DNA of 64,000 nucleotides from Variovorax sp. J22P240 (GCF_030316855.1 NZ_JASZYR010000017.1:53773-117772); one strand, 5' to 3'; numbered from the stretch's first letter, positions 1-8,338 are shown. Made by a program: numbers and translations. The notes: generated by a model from the letters alone, not told the origin.

Positions 1-179
1 TCGCCGCTGCCGGGATACTTGGGGCGACTGAAGACTCCGAGCCCCGCGGAAAAGCGCCAGCTGTCGTCTGTCACCTGTTCCAAGCGTGCCTGGGCCAGCG
101 CATCCTGCGCGGTGAGCGTGGCAGCGAGCGTCGCGCCCGCGAGGATGAGATGTACGCCATGCTTGCGAGTGTGGATCAT
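1..179 (-). CDS. MipA/OmpV-family outer-membrane protein, N-terminal fragment
   Basis: Only the first 59 codons lie in the window; the gene runs off the left edge. The product opens with a positively charged n-region and an alanine-rich hydrophobic stretch ending near ALAQA, a typical Sec signal peptide. The mature part then carries the pattern W-x-FSAGLGVFSRPKYPGSG, the first beta-strand signature (G-x-G-V-x-x-x-P-x-Y-x-G-S) of the MipA/OmpV family of MltA-interacting outer-membrane proteins. The family call rests on this short motif alone. It lies downstream of and in the same direction as the aldarate operon, but about 150 bp and a stem-loop separate them, so co-transcription is doubtful. 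Confidence 0.6.
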   Translation of the reverse strand, partial: MIHTRKHGVHLILAGATLAATLTAQDALAQARLEQVTDDSWRFSAGLGVFSRPKYPGSG

Positions 180-289
180 GAGAAGCGCTTCCGGATGAAT
201 GAGGACGGCGGGGCGCTCGAATCAACCTGGGACTTCGAGACCCGCTCTTCTGAATCGTCCGGCATTAGACAGCCAGCATGTCGTCGGTT

Positions 290-316
290 GCAACACGGAT
301 AAACAGCTCGTGTTGC
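290..316. terminator. stem-loop downstream of kdgD, possible terminator
   Basis: GCAACACG (290-297) and CGTGTTGC (309-316) form a perfect 8-bp inverted repeat with an 11-nt loop, starting 16 bp beyond the kdgD stop codon. There is no clear T-run on the minus-strand exit side, so this may be a processing or Rho-type end rather than a classical intrinsic terminator. Confidence 0.35.
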
Positions 317-331
317 TGGATGCGACGGCTT

Positions 332-1252
332 TCAGAGGCCCTGGGGGCCCAACTGGTCGATCAGCAGCTTCAGCGCCTCCATCTCGTCCGGCTTCAGGTC
401 GGTCAGTGGAGCGCGAACCGGGCCTGCATCGTGACCGACAATCTTTGCGCCGGCCTTGACGATGCTCACGGCGTAGCCCTGCATGCGGTTGCGGATCTCC
501 AGGTACGGCATGAAGAAGTCCTTCAGCAGCCGGTGCTGCGTCTTCAGGTCGTCGGCGGCGACCGCGCGATAGAAATCCATCGCGGTCTTCGGGATGAAGT
601 TGAAGACGGCCGACGAATACACCGGCGTGCCCATGGCCTTGTAGGCGGCGGCATAGACCTCGGCGGTCGGCAGGCCGCCGAGGTAGGCGAAGCGATCGCC
701 CATCCTCTGGTAGACCGCGACCATGGCCTCGATGTCGCCCACCCCGTCCTTGAAGCCGACGAGGTTCGGGTTGCGATCGGCCAGGGCAGCCAGCGTGTCC
801 GGCTTGAAGCGCGTGGCGCCACCGCGGTTGTAGACGACGACGCCGAAGTCGACGCTCTTGCACACCGCGTCGACGTGCGCGGCCAGACCTTCCTGGCCCG
901 CCTCGGTCAGGTAGTGGGGCAACAGCAGGATGCCGTGCGCGCCGGCCTTCTCGGCGGCCTGTGCGCACTGGATCGCGAATCGCGTCGGGCCACCTGCTCC
1001 AGCGATGATCGGCACCACGCCGCGGCAGGTGTCGACGGCGGTCTTGATGATGCCGGGATACTCGTCACCCGTCAGCGAGAAGAACTCGCCCGTGCCGCCG
1101 GCGGCGAACAGCGCCGAGGCGCCGTACGGCGCCAGCCATTCCAGGCGCTTCTCGTAGCCCTTCTTGTGGAAGTCGCCGTTGCTGTCGAAGTCGGTCAGCG
1201 GAAACGAAAGCAGGCCGGAGCCCATGATGGTCTTGAGTTCTTGCGGATTCAC
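332..1252 (-). CDS. kdgD: 5-dehydro-4-deoxyglucarate dehydratase
   Basis: A 306-residue DapA/NAL-superfamily TIM barrel. It dehydrates and decarboxylates 5-keto-4-deoxyglucarate to 2-oxoglutarate semialdehyde (alpha-ketoglutarate semialdehyde) in aldarate catabolism. Visible are the GGTGE-type substrate carboxylate loop near residues 52-56, the catalytic tyrosine in VVVYNR (about Y141) and the Schiff-base lysine in VGFKDG (about K168). Length and the SGLLSFPLTDFD opening match KdgD rather than DapA. It is the last gene of the operon read from 6.1 kb downward, 60 bp after garD, and would consume the common product of the two upstream dehydratases. The next enzyme, a semialdehyde dehydrogenase, is not in the window. 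Confidence 0.92.
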   Translation of the reverse strand: MNPQELKTIMGSGLLSFPLTDFDSNGDFHKKGYEKRLEWLAPYGASALFAAGGTGEFFSLTGDEYPGIIKTAVDTCRGVVPIIAGAGGPTRFAIQCAQAAEKAGAHGILLLPHYLTEAGQEGLAAHVDAVCKSVDFGVVVYNRGGATRFKPDTLAALADRNPNLVGFKDGVGDIEAMVAVYQRMGDRFAYLGGLPTAEVYAAAYKAMGTPVYSSAVFNFIPKTAMDFYRAVAADDLKTQHRLLKDFFMPYLEIRNRMQGYAVSIVKAGAKIVGHDAGPVRAPLTDLKPDEMEALKLLIDQLGPQGL

Positions 1253-1312
1253 AGGGGGTTCTCTCTGGTCGGGGACACGGGGTGGATGGAATGGCGTGCG
1301 AGCCCTCGGGGC

Positions 1313-2902
1313 TCAGGTCACCGGGGCGGGGTTGAACAGCACCAGCGCGTTGTGCAGCTTCCAGTGCTCGGCCCAGGTCTTCTTCCGCCCGCTCGCGACG
1401 TCGAGCATCAGATGGAACATCTCCCAGCCGACATCGGCAATGGTCTTCTCGCCCGTGGCGATCGTCCCGGCGTTGACGTCCATCAGGTCGTGCCAGCGGC
1501 GGGCCAGGTCGCTGCGCGTGGCGACCTTGATCACCGGCACCTCGGCCAGCCCGTAGGGCGTGCCCCGGCCGGTGGTGAAGACATGCAGGTTGATGCCCGC
1601 AGCCAGCTGCAGCGTGCCGCAGATGAAATCGCTGGCCGGCGTGGCCGCGTAGATCAGGCCCTTCTGCCGGACCTTCTCGCCGGGCGCGATCACGCCCGAG
1701 ATCGGTGACTTGCCCGACTTCACGATCGAGCCCATCGCCTTCTCGACGATGTTGGACAGCCCGCCCTTCTTGTTGCCGGGCGTGGTGTTGGCGCTGCGGT
1801 CGACCCGCCCCTTGTCCAGGTAGGCGTCGTACCAGGCCATCTCGCGGATCATCGCCTCGGCCACCTCGGGCGTGGTGGCGCGCGAGGTCAACTGGTCGAT
1901 GCCGTCGCGCACTTCGGTGACTTCCGAAAACATCACAGTCGCGCCGGCGCGCACCAGCAGGTCGGTGCAGAAGCCCACCGCCGGATTGGCCGTGACGCCC
2001 GAGAAGGCGTCGCTGCCGCCGCATTGCACGCCGACCACGAGTTCGCTCGCGGGCACGGTCTCGCGGCGGCGGGCGTTCAGGCGCTCCAGATGCTCTTCCG
2101 CCTGCCGCATGATCGAATCGACCATCGACATGAAGCCGACGTGCGCGTCGTCCTGCAGGCACACCACGTCGAGCTGGCTCTCCGCGCTGTCGCCGACGTC
2201 GGCCACGTTGCGCTCGTCGATCAGCGGGATGGTGCCGGGCGGCATCAGGCGCTCGGGCTGGAGCTTCTCGCAGCCCAGGCTCACCACCATCACCTCGCCG
2301 CCAAAGTTGGGGTTCAGGCTGATGTTGCGCAGCGTGCGGATCGGGATGATGGCGTCCGGCGCATCGATGGCGACGCCGCAGCCGTAGCCGTGTTCGAGCG
2401 CCACGACATCGTCGACGTGGGGGTACTTCGGCAGCAGCTCGGACTTGATGCGCTGGACGGCAAACTCCGTCACCCCGGCCACGCACTGCACGGTCTGCGT
2501 GATCGCCAGGATGTTGCGCGAGCCGACCGAGCCGTCCGGGTTGCGGTAGCCCTCGAAGGTGTAGCCCTCCAGCGGGGGCTGCGGCTCGGGCTTGACCGTG
2601 GCGATCGGCAGGCCGGTGAGTTCGCGCGCCGCGGGCATCTTGAGCAGCCGCTCGTGCACCCAGCTGCCGGCGGCGATGTCCTTCAGCGCATAGCCGATCA
2701 CGACGTTGTAGCGACGGACCTCGCCGCCTTCGGGGATGTCCACCAAGGCCACCTTGTGCGCCTGGGGAACCTTGTCCACCAGCGTCAGGCCCGAGGGGAA
2801 CACGGTGCCGGCCGACAGCCCACCGTCATTGGCGACGATCGCGACGTTGTCGCGGTCGTCCATGCTGATGCACAGCGGCGAGAGAGAGAGGGTTTCAGTC
2901 AT
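1313..2902 (-). CDS. garD: galactarate dehydratase, UxaA family
   Basis: About 529 residues, close to the 523 of E. coli GarD. It dehydrates galactarate to 5-keto-4-deoxyglucarate. An N-terminal SAF-like segment (about 1-85) is followed by the UxaA/altronate-dehydratase core with GFRNPDG-like (EGYRNPDGSVGSRN) and EHGYGCG motifs; conserved cysteines are visible in HGYGCG and VQCGGSDAFSG. An ATG six codons upstream (2920) has no Shine-Dalgarno sequence, so the ATG at 2902 is preferred. It starts 24 bp after the talarate/galactarate dehydratase stop and belongs to the same transcript. The operon therefore encodes two unrelated dehydratases able to act on galactarate. Confidence 0.88.
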   Translation of the reverse strand: MTETLSLSPLCISMDDRDNVAIVANDGGLSAGTVFPSGLTLVDKVPQAHKVALVDIPEGGEVRRYNVVIGYALKDIAAGSWVHERLLKMPAARELTGLPIATVKPEPQPPLEGYTFEGYRNPDGSVGSRNILAITQTVQCVAGVTEFAVQRIKSELLPKYPHVDDVVALEHGYGCGVAIDAPDAIIPIRTLRNISLNPNFGGEVMVVSLGCEKLQPERLMPPGTIPLIDERNVADVGDSAESQLDVVCLQDDAHVGFMSMVDSIMRQAEEHLERLNARRRETVPASELVVGVQCGGSDAFSGVTANPAVGFCTDLLVRAGATVMFSEVTEVRDGIDQLTSRATTPEVAEAMIREMAWYDAYLDKGRVDRSANTTPGNKKGGLSNIVEKAMGSIVKSGKSPISGVIAPGEKVRQKGLIYAATPASDFICGTLQLAAGINLHVFTTGRGTPYGLAEVPVIKVATRSDLARRWHDLMDVNAGTIATGEKTIADVGWEMFHLMLDVASGRKKTWAEHWKLHNALVLFNPAPVT

Positions 2903-2926
2903 CACGGGCACTTCAGGCATGCGGGC

Positions 2927-4078
2927 TCAGGCGCGCTGGCCCACTTCGACTTCTTCGCGCGTCCAGCCTCTGGCTTGCTCGCTGAGGCTGAGGCCGAGGC
3001 CGGGCCGCGTCGGCACCAGCATCCGGCCGTTCCTGATTTCGAGGCGCTCGTTGAACAGCGGCTCGAGCCAGTCGAAGTGCTCCACCCACGGTTCGGTCTG
3101 GTAGACGGCGCCGAGGTGCACGTGCAGTTCCATGGCGAAGTGCGGGCCGAGGCTCAGGCCCGCCTGCTCGGCCTGGGCGGCGATCTTCAGGAAGGGCGTG
3201 ATGCCCCCGACGCGGGGCGCGTCGGGCATCAGGTAGTCGGCGGCGCGGTGGCGGATCAGCTCGCCGTGCTCGGCCGCGCTGGTCAGCATCTCGCCGGTGG
3301 CGATCGGCGTGTCGAACTGCGACGCGAGCGCCGCGTGGCCCTCGAAGTCGTAGGCATCCAGCGGCTCTTCGATCCAGATCAGGTTGAACTGCTCGAAGAT
3401 GCGGCACATGCGCTGCGCGGTCGGACGATCCCACTGCTGATTGGCGTCGACCATGAGGGGCATGTCGTCGCCCAGGTGCTTGCGAACCGCTTCGACGCGC
3501 CGGATGTCGAGCGCGCGGTCGGGCTGGCCGACCTTGAGCTTGATGCCGCCGATGCCGCGCTCGCGCGATGCCGCGGCGTTGACCAGCAGCTGGTCGAGCG
3601 GCGTGTGCAGGAAGCCGCCCGAGGTGTTGTAGCACTGGACCGAATCCCGCTGGGAGCCCAGCAGCTTGGACAGCGAGAGGCCGGCGCGCCGGGCCTTCAG
3701 GTCATAGAGCGCGACGTCGAACGCGCCGATCGCCTGGACCGCCATGCCGCTGCGCCCGACGGACGCGCCGGCCCAGCACAGCTTGGTCCACAGCTTCGAG
3801 ATGTCGCTCGGGTCTTCGCCGATCAGCGCCGGAGCGATCTCCTTGGCGTGGGCGAACTGGCCAGGACCGCCGGCTCGCTTGGAGTAGCTGAAACCCAGAC
3901 CCCGGTGGCCGTCCCTGGTCTCGATTTCGGCGAACAGCATCGCGATCTCGGTCATCGGCTTCTGACGGCCGGTCAGCACCTTCGCGTCGCTGATCGGGTT
4001 GGCCAGCGGCAGGTAGCACGAAGAGACGCGGATCCAGGTGATGCTGTCGCCGGCCGGGGACGGAGGGGTGGTGGTCAT
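2927..4078 (-). CDS. enolase-superfamily L-talarate/galactarate dehydratase
   Basis: A 383-residue mandelate-racemase-group enolase-superfamily protein. Visible in order are an N-terminal capping domain, the KxK motif in GGIKLKVGQ, metal ligands in MVDANQQW and WIEEPL and near TGEM, and a catalytic histidine in LGPHFAMELH. The SWLPLANPI-like opening, KLKVGQPD and the terminal AMELH block resemble L-talarate/galactarate dehydratase (TalrD/GalrD) more than muconate cycloisomerase or glucarate dehydratase. It would dehydrate L-talarate and galactarate to 5-keto-4-deoxyglucarate, the KdgD substrate encoded two genes on. The subfamily assignment is by motif recognition; D-glucarate or another sugar acid remains possible. 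Confidence 0.75.
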   Translation of the reverse strand: MTTTPPSPAGDSITWIRVSSCYLPLANPISDAKVLTGRQKPMTEIAMLFAEIETRDGHRGLGFSYSKRAGGPGQFAHAKEIAPALIGEDPSDISKLWTKLCWAGASVGRSGMAVQAIGAFDVALYDLKARRAGLSLSKLLGSQRDSVQCYNTSGGFLHTPLDQLLVNAAASRERGIGGIKLKVGQPDRALDIRRVEAVRKHLGDDMPLMVDANQQWDRPTAQRMCRIFEQFNLIWIEEPLDAYDFEGHAALASQFDTPIATGEMLTSAAEHGELIRHRAADYLMPDAPRVGGITPFLKIAAQAEQAGLSLGPHFAMELHVHLGAVYQTEPWVEHFDWLEPLFNERLEIRNGRMLVPTRPGLGLSLSEQARGWTREEVEVGQRA

Positions 4079-4115
4079 GGTGAGTTGGCTTTCAGGAGAT
4101 TCGTGTGGTGCCCGG

Positions 4116-5075
4116 TCAGTCGATCGTGATCTTTCCGGTCTCGATCACGTTCTTCCAGCGTGCGTACTCCTTCTGCTGGAACTCGGCGAACTGCGCCGGG
4201 GAATTGGCGACCATCTCGAAACCGATCGAGGTGAACTGGTCCTTGACCTTCGGATCGTTGAGGGCCTCGACGAAGGCGGCGTGCGCCTTGTCCCGCACGG
4301 CAGGAGACAGGCCCTTGGGCGCCACGATGGCCTGCCACGAAGCCACCTCGACGTTCTTGACGCCGGCTTCCGCCAGCGTCGGCACGTCCGGCAGGACGGG
4401 CGAGCGCTTCGGGCTGGTGACGGCCAACGCGCGCATCTTGCCGCCCTTGATGTACTGCACCACCGAGTTGATGTTCTGGAAGGACGCGTTCACCTGGCCG
4501 CCCATCAGGTCCGTATGCGCCGGCGATCCGCCCTTGTAGGGAACGTGGATGCCCATGGTCCCGGTCTGCTGCCAGAACAGTTCGGCCGTCAGGTGGTCGC
4601 TGGAGCCGTTGCCGGCCGAGGCGAAGGTCATCTTGCCGGGATTGGCCTTCTGGTACGCGATGACGTCCGCCACGCTCTTGTGCGGCGAGTTCGCGGGCAC
4701 CACCAGCACATTGGGCGAAGCCACCGCCACGGTGATCAGGTCGAAGTCCTTCAGCGCGTCGTACTGGAGGCCCTTGACCAGATGCGGAACGATGACGAGC
4801 GGACCGAGCGAGGTGACGAGAAAGGTCGCGCCATCGGGCGCCGCGCGCTTGACGAAGGTCGCACCGATGGTGCCGGTGGCCCCGGCCTTGTTGTCGACGA
4901 GGAAGGATTGCTTGAACTTGTCGGTGAGCCGCGGCGCGATGGCGCGCGCCACCTGGTCGGTCGAGCCGCCCGGCGGGAACGGCACGACGAGGGTCACGGT
5001 CTTCTCGGGCCAGTTCTGTGCGTTGCAAGCAAAGGCGGCGAGGCCCAGTGCGATCAGGGTCAGGTATTTCTTCAT
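4116..5075 (-). CDS. Bug/TctC-family periplasmic binding protein
   Basis: A 319-residue tripartite tricarboxylate receptor (Bug) protein. A short Sec signal peptide ends near AFACNAQ; the mature protein has the family blocks TLVVPFPPGGSTDQVAR (ligand carboxylate loop), GATGTIGA and PYKGGSPAHTDLMGGQV. It should bind an organic acid in the periplasm, and its place between another Bug gene and aldarate dehydratases suggests a sugar diacid. No TctA or TctB membrane subunits are encoded nearby, as is common for Bug proteins in Burkholderiales. Confidence 0.9.
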   Translation of the reverse strand: MKKYLTLIALGLAAFACNAQNWPEKTVTLVVPFPPGGSTDQVARAIAPRLTDKFKQSFLVDNKAGATGTIGATFVKRAAPDGATFLVTSLGPLVIVPHLVKGLQYDALKDFDLITVAVASPNVLVVPANSPHKSVADVIAYQKANPGKMTFASAGNGSSDHLTAELFWQQTGTMGIHVPYKGGSPAHTDLMGGQVNASFQNINSVVQYIKGGKMRALAVTSPKRSPVLPDVPTLAEAGVKNVEVASWQAIVAPKGLSPAVRDKAHAAFVEALNDPKVKDQFTSIGFEMVANSPAQFAEFQQKEYARWKNVIETGKITID

Positions 5076-5115
5076 GCGTTGTCTCTGTGTAGGGATGTGG
5101 ATGTGACTCCGGACG

Positions 5116-6123
5116 TCAGTCGAGCTTCAGTCCGGCCTTGGCGACGACGGCCGCCCAGCCCTTGCGCTCTTTCTCGAAGAAGCTGGACATTTCGGCCGGC
5201 GGCATCGTGGAGATGTCGGCGCCCTGCGCGATCAACTGCTCGCGCACGGCCGGCAGATGGATGATGCGAAGCAGTTCGGCCGAGAGCCGTTCGAGCTGTG
5301 GCGCCGGCAAGCCCGCAGGCGCCATCACCCCTTGCCAGGTGCCCGACTCGAAGCCCTTGACGGTGTCGCCGATGGTCGGGACGCCCGGGAGTTGCGCCAT
5401 CGGCTTGGGCGACGAGACCGCGATGATCTTGAGCCGCTTGGATTGCACGAAGGGCAGCGTCGCCAGCATGCCGTTCATGAGGACTTCGGCCTGCCCGGCG
5501 ATGGTGTCGTTGATCGCCTGCGAGCCGCCCTTGTAGGGGATGTACTCCCACTTGGCGCCGGTCTTCTCCTGGAGCTGGATGCCGGCGAGATGCGGAGCGC
5601 TGGCCAAGGCCGTGACCGCAAAGGAAAGGGGCTTCTTCTTCGAAAGTTCGACCAGTTCAGGCAGCGTGTTCGCCGCAACGGAAGGATGGACGACCAGCAG
5701 GTGCGGCGAGTAGGCCAGCATCGCCACCGGCTGCAGGTTCTTCGAAGGATCGAACGGCAGCTGCGTGTACAGCGACGGGCTGATGGCCAGCGCGCGCACG
5801 TCGCACATCAGCAGCGTGAGACCGTTGGGGGCCGACTTCGCGACGAAGTCCGCGCCGATGTTGCCGTTTGCGCCCACCTTGTTGTCGACGACGACCGTGG
5901 CCTTGAGCGCCTCGGCGAGCGGCGTCGAGATGGCGCGGGCAATGATGTCCGAGGAGCCGCCCGCGGTGAACGGAACGATGATCTTGATCGTCTTGCCGGC
6001 AAATGCATCGGCGGGCGCATCGGCCGCACGGCTTGGCGTCGACACGCCGGCCGCCGCCATGGCCACGGCACTGAGTCCGGCCCATTGAAGGATTCGACGA
6101 CGCGGGAAATGTGCGATCTGCAT
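5116..6123 (-). CDS. Bug/TctC-family periplasmic binding protein
   Basis: A 335-residue second Bug protein, first gene of the aldarate operon. The start at 6123 is chosen because it has a GGAG ribosome site and gives a leader with RRR followed by a hydrophobic core and an SRAADA cleavage region, resembling a Tat or Sec leader; the in-frame upstream extension would have no leader. Family blocks IIVPFTAGGSSDIIAR, GANGNIGADF and PYKGGSQAINDTIAGQ are present. It differs clearly from its neighbour at 4.1-5.1 kb, so the two may bind different diacids or isomers. A LacI-type operator lies 18 bp upstream of the start codon. Confidence 0.9.
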   Translation of the reverse strand: MQIAHFPRRRILQWAGLSAVAMAAAGVSTPSRAADAPADAFAGKTIKIIVPFTAGGSSDIIARAISTPLAEALKATVVVDNKVGANGNIGADFVAKSAPNGLTLLMCDVRALAISPSLYTQLPFDPSKNLQPVAMLAYSPHLLVVHPSVAANTLPELVELSKKKPLSFAVTALASAPHLAGIQLQEKTGAKWEYIPYKGGSQAINDTIAGQAEVLMNGMLATLPFVQSKRLKIIAVSSPKPMAQLPGVPTIGDTVKGFESGTWQGVMAPAGLPAPQLERLSAELLRIIHLPAVREQLIAQGADISTMPPAEMSSFFEKERKGWAAVVAKAGLKLD

Positions 6124-6140
6124 GGTGACTCCAGTCGTGG

Positions 6141-6156
6141 TTGGTAACGTTGTCAT
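6141..6156. promoter_or_regulatory. candidate LacI-family operator O1
   Basis: TTGGTAACGTTGTCAT, 18 bp upstream of the first Bug gene. It shares CGTTGTCAT and the general pattern NTGNTANCGTTGTCAT with two further sites in this divergent region. The right half matches half of the ideal palindrome ATGACAACGTTGTCAT. The position is that of a roadblock or promoter-overlapping site. Confidence 0.65.
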
Positions 6157-6248
6157 TCGCGGCTTTGTTTTCGGATGCCCGGCGCCATGGTGAGCCGCCT
6201 TCAAGTCCCTGTCGAGCTGCCGCTGCAAGAAGTGTCGAAGCGGAAGAA

Positions 6249-6264
6249 ATGATATCGTTGTCAT
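6249..6264. promoter_or_regulatory. candidate LacI-family operator O2
   Basis: ATGATATCGTTGTCAT is the most symmetric of the three sites (ATGA...TCAT arms around a central CG). It lies midway between the two divergent genes, 108 bp from O1 and 112 bp from O3, near ten helical turns, a spacing compatible with looping. Confidence 0.68.
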
Positions 6265-6360
6265 TTTGGACAGTCAACCGACTTCTTGTCAGGGTTTTCC
6301 CGCGCCGCTGCGCTCGAGTCAACGGCCCGTTTCCCGCAATCTGGCACCGGCAGTCGGCTT

Positions 6361-6376
6361 CTGCTAACGTTGTCAT
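6361..6376. promoter_or_regulatory. candidate LacI-family operator O3
   Basis: CTGCTAACGTTGTCAT, 41 bp upstream of the LacI-family gene start, in the right place for autoregulation. It shares TAACGTTGTCAT exactly with O1. Confidence 0.65.
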
Positions 6377-6417
6377 CCTTGCCACCTCCCGCCCAGGCGA
6401 CCCGCCGGACAGCCCGA

Positions 6418-7419
6418 ATGAATGCCGTATCTCCCTTCAAGGCCGCCACGCTCCATGACGTGGCCAAGGCCGCGGGTGTGTCGCTGATCACCGCATCGCG
6501 AGCGTTGAGCAATCCGGGCGTGGTCTCGAAAAAGACCATCGAGAAGGTGCAGGCGGCGGTCGAGTCGACTGGCTACATCCCGAACCTGCTCGCCGGCGGC
6601 CTCAAGTCCAAGCGCAGCCTGATGGTGGGCGGCATCGTGCCGGCGCTGTCGGTGGCCCAGTTCCTGCCGACCGTGCAGGCACTGACGACCGAGCTGGCTT
6701 CGGCGGGCTATCAGCTGATCCTCGGACAAACCTCCTACGACGCCGGCCAGGAAGAATCGGTGCTCAACACGATGATCGGCCGGCAGCCCGATGGCATCGT
6801 CATGACCGGCCTGGTGCAGTCGCAGAAGGCCAGGGACCGGCTGCGTCGCTCGGGCATTCCGGTCGTCGAGACATGGGACCTCAGCGATCGGCCCGTCGAC
6901 ATGCTGGTGGGCTTCTCTCACGTGAAGGTCGGCGGCGCGGTGGGCGGCTACTTTCTGAGCAAGGGCTGGAAGCACATCGGCATCGCGACCGGTGACGACC
7001 ATCGTGCCCGCATGCGGCGCGATGGATTCCAGACCACGCTCGGCCGTGAGGTACCGACGGCCGTCGTTCCGGCACCGAGCAGCCTGGCACTGGGCCGCCG
7101 TGCGCTCGCGGAACTGCTGGAAAAGGAACCGCGGCTCGAAGCGGTCTGCTGCAGCTCGGACCAGTTGGCGCAGGGCGTGATGGTGGAAGCGCTCGCACGC
7201 GGCCTGCGCGTTCCGCAGGATCTGGCGATCTGCGGCTTCGGCAATGCGGATTTCGGCGCGCACACGGTCCCCTCGATCTCCACCGTGCACGTGGATGGCG
7301 CCGAGATCGGCCGGCTTGCCGCGCGATTGATCGTCGCCCGCTGCCGGGGTGAATCGGTCGCGCAACCCGTCGTCGATGTCGGGTTCCGCATGATCGAGCG
7401 GCAATCGTCGGCCACCTAG
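6418..7419 (+). CDS. LacI-family transcriptional regulator of the aldarate operon
   Basis: A 333-residue regulator. The helix-turn-helix is at about residues 10-35 (DVAKAAGVSLITASRALS) with the hinge region near YIPNLLAGGLKS, followed by a periplasmic-binding-protein-like sensor domain ending in a GFR-type C-terminus. The start at 6418 puts the HTH at the usual distance from the N-terminus; an upstream in-frame ATG at 6286 would cover operator O3 and is unlikely. It is divergent from the aldarate operon, and three related palindromic sites between them support direct control, with an aldarate or its breakdown product as the inferred inducer. The stop codon overlaps that of the convergent GntR gene. 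Confidence 0.88.
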   Translation: MNAVSPFKAATLHDVAKAAGVSLITASRALSNPGVVSKKTIEKVQAAVESTGYIPNLLAGGLKSKRSLMVGGIVPALSVAQFLPTVQALTTELASAGYQLILGQTSYDAGQEESVLNTMIGRQPDGIVMTGLVQSQKARDRLRRSGIPVVETWDLSDRPVDMLVGFSHVKVGGAVGGYFLSKGWKHIGIATGDDHRARMRRDGFQTTLGREVPTAVVPAPSSLALGRRALAELLEKEPRLEAVCCSSDQLAQGVMVEALARGLRVPQDLAICGFGNADFGAHTVPSISTVHVDGAEIGRLAARLIVARCRGESVAQPVVDVGFRMIERQSSAT

Positions 7420-8189
7420 GGCGGCAAGACCCCCCGCGGCCGTTCGCAGGCGCGCCGTCTCTCTCGTCCGTTCACCAGATGGGTTCGCATGGCGGCGCGC
7501 GCCGCCTCCACGTCGTGCTGCGCGGTGGCGTCGAAGATGCTTCGATGCTCATGCCGGACCTGGCTCGCCCACGCAGCGCTCAGTTCCTCACCCGCGGCAG
7601 CTTCCAGGAAAGCAGTCGGTACGCAGGTGGGCCCCAGCGCCTCCAGCACCGCGGCGAAATGCGGGCTGTGCGACGCGCGCGCGATCTCGAGGTGGAACTG
7701 GAAGTCGGGGACGGCGGTGTCCATGCCCTGATCCATCGCGGCATTGAACGCGTGGAGAGCGCCCTTCAGGGCGGCCAGGTCGCCGGGGGTGCGGCGTTGC
7801 GCTGCCAGCGCGGCCGCCTCGGACTCCAGGCCGATGCGCAATTCGATCAGCGCGAGCGCCTGCGCGAGGCTGTCGTCCGGACTGCTGTCGACCTGGAACG
7901 GCTTGGCCCGCGAGGCGCCCACCACGAAAGTGCCGACGCCCTGCCGCGTCCGGACCATGCCCGCCGCCTGCAACTTCGAAAGCGCCTCCCTGACCACCGT
8001 GCGGCTGACCCCGAACTCTTCCCTGATCGCGGCCTCGGTCGGCAACCGGTCGCCCGCGCGCAGAGGGCCGATGCGCATCCGCCTGCTCAGCTCGTCGACG
8101 ACCCCGGCGCTCAGGCGCCGCGATCGGGGTCGTCCAACGGGCTGCAATGAGGACGTTGTCAACTCGTACTCCTGGAAGTTGTCGCGCAT
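7416..8189 (-). CDS. FadR-type GntR-family transcriptional regulator
   Basis: About 257 residues. A winged HTH (residues about 33-100: LPTEAAIREEFGVSRTVVREALSKL) is followed by an FCD ligand-binding domain with the metal-binding pattern FHLEIARASHSP and EHRSIFDA...MRTHL. FCD regulators usually sense organic acids, so joint control of the sugar-acid cluster is plausible. The start at 8189 (ATG, weak GAGAAG site) is chosen; a GTG at 8219 is the alternative. It ends convergently on the LacI gene: both stop codons are read from the same CTAG. Confidence 0.85.
   Translation of the reverse strand: MRDNFQEYELTTSSLQPVGRPRSRRLSAGVVDELSRRMRIGPLRAGDRLPTEAAIREEFGVSRTVVREALSKLQAAGMVRTRQGVGTFVVGASRAKPFQVDSSPDDSLAQALALIELRIGLESEAAALAAQRRTPGDLAALKGALHAFNAAMDQGMDTAVPDFQFHLEIARASHSPHFAAVLEALGPTCVPTAFLEAAAGEELSAAWASQVRHEHRSIFDATAQHDVEAARAAMRTHLVNGRERRRACERPRGVLPP
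8147..8162. promoter_or_regulatory. possible fourth LacI operator inside the GntR gene
   Basis: ATGAGGACGTTGTCAA matches the ideal palindrome ATGACAACGTTGTCAT at 13 of 16 positions and shares ACGTTGTCA with the upstream sites. It lies within the first codons of the GntR gene, so it could be chance or a downstream operator linking the two regulators. Confidence 0.3.
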
Positions 8190-8338
8190 CAGGGCTTGCT
8201 TCTCGGGCGAGTGGGTCACGTGCGAATGAAACTGCGGAGACTATTTAATGCAGGAGAAAGTTCTCGTTTCTTCGATGCGATTGCCGCTTCTGTCCTTTGC
8301 ACCGCACAATTTGCGAGTCGGCGCCCATACGATGACGC

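Noticed and set aside
222..1708. Long overlapping open frames opposite and beside kdgD and garD
   Set aside because: Arginine- and alanine-rich shadow frames without motifs; the minus-strand genes carry full catalytic signatures.
2024..5264. Open frames of up to 701 codons on the plus strand through the aldarate operon
   Set aside because: Long frames arise readily opposite GC-rich genes; composition (His, Arg, Gln, Val-rich) and lack of motifs mark them as antisense shadows.
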